From Massilia sp. KIM (lineage in GTDB: Bacteria > Pseudomonadota > Gammaproteobacteria > Burkholderiales > Burkholderiaceae_D): a stretch of DNA of 64,000 nt. The stretch spans positions 1,922,001-1,986,000 of the forward strand of contig NZ_MVAD01000001.1 of NCBI RefSeq assembly GCF_002007115.1. Reading direction: 5' to 3'. The notes below the pieces were generated by a model. That model ran no database searches and was not told the origin of the DNA. It worked only from the letters and a program-made list of their open reading frames with translations. Below are positions 61,224 to 64,000 of this stretch, piece after piece (within the stretch, counting starts at the first letter, position 1; every line of letters begins with the position of its first letter). Position numbers and translations under genes: made by a program.

Positions 61224-62197
61224 TCTTCGCGGGCCAGCGTTTCCTTGAACTTACCGTAGCTCATCAGCTTGGCGTGACGGGCGTCTAGCAGGTCCTTGGT
61301 CTTCATGCCCTGGAACTGGCGCAGGGTGTCGGCCAGGGCGCGCTTGAGCAGCTGGGCCATCTGGGCCGGGTCGCGGTGGGCGCCGCCCAGCGGTTCGTTG
61401 ACGATCTTGTCGATCAGGCCCATGGCCTTGAGGCGGTGGGCGGTCAGGCCCAGGGCGTCGGCCGCATCGGCGGCGCGCTCCGAGGTCTTCCACAGGATCG
61501 AGGCGCAGCCTTCCGGCGAGATCACCGAATAGGTGGCGTATTGCAGCATCAGCACCGCGTCGCCGACGGCGATCGCCAGCGCGCCGCCCGAACCGCCTTC
61601 GCCGATGATGGTGGCGATCAGCGGCACCTTCAGCTCGGCCATGACGTAGAGGTTGTGGCCGATCGCTTCCGACTGGCCGCGCTCCTCGGCGTCGATGCCG
61701 GGGAATGCGCCCGGGGTGTCGACGAAGGTGAAGATCGGCAGGCCGAACTTCTCGGCCAGCTTCATCAGGCGCATGGCCTTGCGGTAGCCTTCCGGCTTGG
61801 GCATGCCGAAGTTGCGCATGGCGCGCTCTTTGGTGTCGCGGCCCTTCTGGTGACCGATGACCATGCAGGCCTGGCCGTTGAAGCGGGCCAGGCCGCCGAT
61901 GATCGACTGGTCGTCCGCAAAGCTGCGGTCGCCGTGCAGTTCATGGAAATCGGTGAAGATCGCGTTCACGTAGTCCATGGTGTAGGGACGCTGCGGATGA
62001 CGCGCGATCTGGGAAACCTGCCACGGAGTCAGTTTGGCGTAGATGTCCTTGGTCAGTTGTTGGCTCTTTTTGGCCAGGCGGTCGATCTCTTCGGAGATGT
62101 CGACGGCGGAGTCGTCCTGCACGAACCGCAGCTCTTCAATTTTGGAATCCAGCTCGGCGATCGGCTGCTCAAAACTGAGGAAAGTTGTTTTAGTCAT
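61220..62197 (-). CDS. accA: Acetyl-CoA carboxylase carboxyltransferase subunit alpha
   Basis: 325 residues, full length. [20 protein letters not shown], carboxyltransferase core: [140 protein letters not shown]. Works with AccD to transfer CO2 from biotin to acetyl-CoA, the first step of fatty acid synthesis. In operon with tilS. Confidence 0.98.
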   Translation of the reverse strand: MTKTTFLSFEQPIAELDSKIEELRFVQDDSAVDISEEIDRLAKKSQQLTKDIYAKLTPWQVSQIARHPQRPYTMDYVNAIFTDFHELHGDRSFADDQSIIGGLARFNGQACMVIGHQKGRDTKERAMRNFGMPKPEGYRKAMRLMKLAEKFGLPIFTFVDTPGAFPGIDAEERGQSEAIGHNLYVMAELKVPLIATIIGEGGSGGALAIAVGDAVLMLQYATYSVISPEGCASILWKTSERAADAADALGLTAHRLKAMGLIDKIVNEPLGGAHRDPAQMAQLLKRALADTLRQFQGMKTKDLLDARHAKLMSYGKFKETLAREE

Positions 62198-62286
62198 TGT
62201 ACCTCCGGGTTGTTTCGTGGCCGCAGCGTTTCCGTGCGCGCGGCGAATCGGGCGCTATTTTACCGTAACGGGCGCTGCGGCGACTA

Positions 62287-63003
62287 TCAGTTGGCCGCCG
62301 AGGCCGGGTCGAGACTACGCCATAAGTACCAAGTGGCCACCGTACGCCAGGGTTCCCAGTTGGCCGCCACCTCGCGCGCATCGCTGCGCGAAACAGGTTC
62401 ACCGGAGAAATAATTCTGGCTGATACCCTGGATCAGGCCGGGGTCGTCGAGGGGCAGGACGTTCGGCCGGAGCAGATTAAATATCAAAAACATCTCCGCT
62501 GTCCAGCGGGTAATGCCGCGAATCTGCACCAGCTCTGCGATGACGGCCTCGTCTTCCATCTGCGACCACAGGTCGGCGTGGACCCGTTTGGCCTTGAAAT
62601 GGTCGGCCAGGTCGAGGATGTATTCAGTCTTGCGCTTGGACAGGCCGCAGCCGGCCAGCTGGACGGCGCCAACCTTGATCACCTGGCTGGGCGCGAGCTT
62701 GGGGCACAGGGCCAGCAGCTTGCCCCAGGCCAGGTCGGCCGCCTTCGGGCTCACCTGCTGGCCCACGATCGAGCGCGCCAGGGTGGTGAAGGGATCGGGA
62801 TGGCCACGCAGGTGCAGGTCGCCGAACTGGGGGATGAGCTTGTTCATGATGCGGTCGCGCTGCATCAGTTCGAGCTTGGCCTCGGCCCAGTAGGCGGGCA
62901 CGGACAACACGCCGGGCGCGGCCGCCTCGGCGCCGCCCGCGGGAGCCGCCGATGCCGGGGCGTCCGGCACGGCGCCGGCCGTCTTGTCCTTGTTCGCTGC
63001 CAT
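62287..63003 (-). CDS. HhH-GPD DNA glycosylase (AlkA-like 3-methyladenine glycosylase)
   Basis: 238 residues. N-terminal Ala/Pro tail, then FTTLARSIVGQQVSPKAADLAW, GCGLSKRKTEYILDLADHF, and the HhH-GPD hairpin VQIRGITRWTAEMFLIFNLLRPNVLPLDDPGLIQG, with catalytic Asp in LPLDDPG. Removes alkylated purines from DNA. The ATG shares a base with the cysS stop (TAATG), and accA follows 89 bp later; this gene order is common in Burkholderiales. Confidence 0.94.
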   Translation of the reverse strand: MAANKDKTAGAVPDAPASAAPAGGAEAAAPGVLSVPAYWAEAKLELMQRDRIMNKLIPQFGDLHLRGHPDPFTTLARSIVGQQVSPKAADLAWGKLLALCPKLAPSQVIKVGAVQLAGCGLSKRKTEYILDLADHFKAKRVHADLWSQMEDEAVIAELVQIRGITRWTAEMFLIFNLLRPNVLPLDDPGLIQGISQNYFSGEPVSRSDAREVAANWEPWRTVATWYLWRSLDPASAAN

Positions 63004-64000
63004 TACGCGCGGCGCCAGCTCGTGCCGTCCGGCTTGTCTTCCAGGACGATCCCGGCAGCCGTCAGTTCGGCACGGATCTTGTCCGCTTCGGCGAAGTCGC
63101 GCGCCTTCTTGGCGGCGGCGCGGCGGGCGATGGCGTCCAGGATGGCCTCCTCCGACAGCCCGCCCTCCTGCTGGCCGCCCGACTGCAGGAACTGCTGGGG
63201 CGAACGCTCCAGCAGGCCCAGCACGCCGGCCAGGGCCTTGAGCTGGCGCGCAGCGGCCACCGATTTGGTGCGGTTGACTTCGCCCGCCAGGTCGAACAGC
63301 TCGGCCACGGCCAGCGGGGTATTGAAGTCGTCGTCCATGGCCTCGCGGAAGCGCCGGGCGCGGGTCTCGTCCCAGTCCACGGCCGGGGTGTCCGCGCCCA
63401 GCTCGACGTCGGCCAGGGCCGTGTACAGGCGGGTCAGCGCGCCCTTGGCGTCGTCGATGTGGACGTCGGAATAGTTGAGCGGGCTGCGGTAGTGGGCGCG
63501 CAGGATGAAGAAGCGCACCACTTCGGCGTCGTACTTCTTGAGCACGTCGCGGATGGTGAAGAAGTTGCCCAGGGACTTGGACATCTTTTCGTTATCCACG
63601 CGCACGAAGCCGTTATGGATCCAGTAGTTGACCATCGGGCCGCCGAAGGCGCCCTCGGATTGCGCGATCTCGTTCTCGTGGTGGGGGAACTGCAGGTCGG
63701 CGCCGCCGCCGTGGATGTCGAAATGTTCGCCCAGGGTGGCGCAGGACATGGCCGAGCACTCGATGTGCCAGCCCGGACGGCCCTGGCCCCACTTCGAGTC
63801 CCACTTGGCTTCCGCCGGTTCGCTGTCCTTGGCGGCCTTCCAGAGCACGAAGTCGAGCGGGTCGCGCTTGGTGCTGTTGACGTCGACGCGCTCGCCGGCG
63901 CGCAGGTCGTCGAGCGACTTGCCCGACAGCTTGCCATAGCCTTCGAAGCCGCGCACGGCGTAGTTGACGTCGCCGTCCTCGCTGCGGTAGGCCAGGCCCT
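63003..64000 (-). CDS. cysS: Cysteinyl-tRNA synthetase (5' part outside window)
   Basis: 332 codons of the C-terminal two thirds are visible. [57 protein letters not shown], then [58 protein letters not shown] (KMSKS loop), and the anticodon-binding C-domain [23 protein letters not shown], ending with [34 protein letters not shown]. Zn ligands C/H/H/E ([12 protein letters not shown]) present. Charges tRNA-Cys. The start lies beyond 64000. Confidence 0.98.
   Translation of the reverse strand, partial: GLAYRSEDGDVNYAVRGFEGYGKLSGKSLDDLRAGERVDVNSTKRDPLDFVLWKAAKDSEPAEAKWDSKWGQGRPGWHIECSAMSCATLGEHFDIHGGGADLQFPHHENEIAQSEGAFGGPMVNYWIHNGFVRVDNEKMSKSLGNFFTIRDVLKKYDAEVVRFFILRAHYRSPLNYSDVHIDDAKGALTRLYTALADVELGADTPAVDWDETRARRFREAMDDDFNTPLAVAELFDLAGEVNRTKSVAAARQLKALAGVLGLLERSPQQFLQSGGQQEGGLSEEAILDAIARRAAAKKARDFAEADKIRAELTAAGIVLEDKPDGTSWRRA

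Overview
The window looks like chromosomal DNA of a Massilia/Telluria-group member of the Oxalobacteraceae (Betaproteobacteria, Burkholderiales). The coding sequence is very GC-rich, hybrid histidine kinases are abundant, the housekeeping order cysS - HhH glycosylase - accA - tilS - lysC is typical of Burkholderiales, and a PEP-CTERM protein and a Burkholderiales-type porin are present. No plasmid or phage core genes were seen. The genus is inferred from protein style, not from a marker gene.

Positions 1-17.4 kb are a signalling region. A YfiR-type periplasmic protein is translationally coupled to a CHASE8-HAMP hybrid kinase (cut by the window edge). Next come a PAS-receiver protein, a MetE-like protein lacking its zinc cysteines coupled to a PAS3-GAF hybrid kinase, a receiver-GGDEF cyclase, a receiver-kinase-receiver hybrid, a hemerythrin, an orphan NarL-type kinase, a type II NADH dehydrogenase and a LytS/LytTR pair. 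A strong candidate small RNA with two CTCCTC motifs lies at about 2749-2849.

From 17.4 to 23.8 kb there are an outer-membrane barrel protein, a 41-residue lipoprotein, an RhlE-type helicase, a DUF817 membrane protein and a Pat/PatZ-type acyltransferase. Positions 23.9-31.5 kb are a copper-resistance block: a Cys/His-rich exported protein, a protein with a long HGQ repeat, a TolC-type channel and a Tat-exported multicopper oxidase on the plus strand. They face a CopA-type P-type ATPase whose reading frame runs into a complete CopZ chaperone with its own ribosome binding site. The ATPase gene has a CueR-type promoter (19-bp spacer). An IS1595-family element sits in the loop of the ATPase gene's terminator, flanked by an exact 8-bp duplication.

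Positions 31.7-46.7 kb hold accessory metabolism and regulators: an NTF2-like protein, a large winged-helix/ATPase/TPR regulator, an alpha/beta hydrolase, DoxX, a TPR-aspartyl hydroxylase, a Tat-exported class V aminotransferase beside a LysR regulator, an acyl-CoA dehydrogenase/DUF2970 operon facing a MocR regulator, a CGNR regulator facing an exported alpha/beta hydrolase, and a CBS/DUF21 transporter. From 47 to 51.4 kb is a visibly lower-GC island with a PEP-CTERM protein coupled to a large subtilase, followed by about 0.9 kb with no recognisable gene.

Positions 51.4-57.8 kb look like one catabolic locus: an SDR dehydrogenase, a LysR regulator, a two-subunit transketolase, an ACS-type MFS transporter and a porin. 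Between it and the housekeeping operon lie tandem 156-157 bp repeats, each carrying a terminator hairpin and a fragment of the 3' end of tRNA-Ser, and then an intact tRNA-Ser(GCT). The window ends with lysC, tilS, accA, an HhH-GPD glycosylase and the 3' part of cysS, all on the minus strand.
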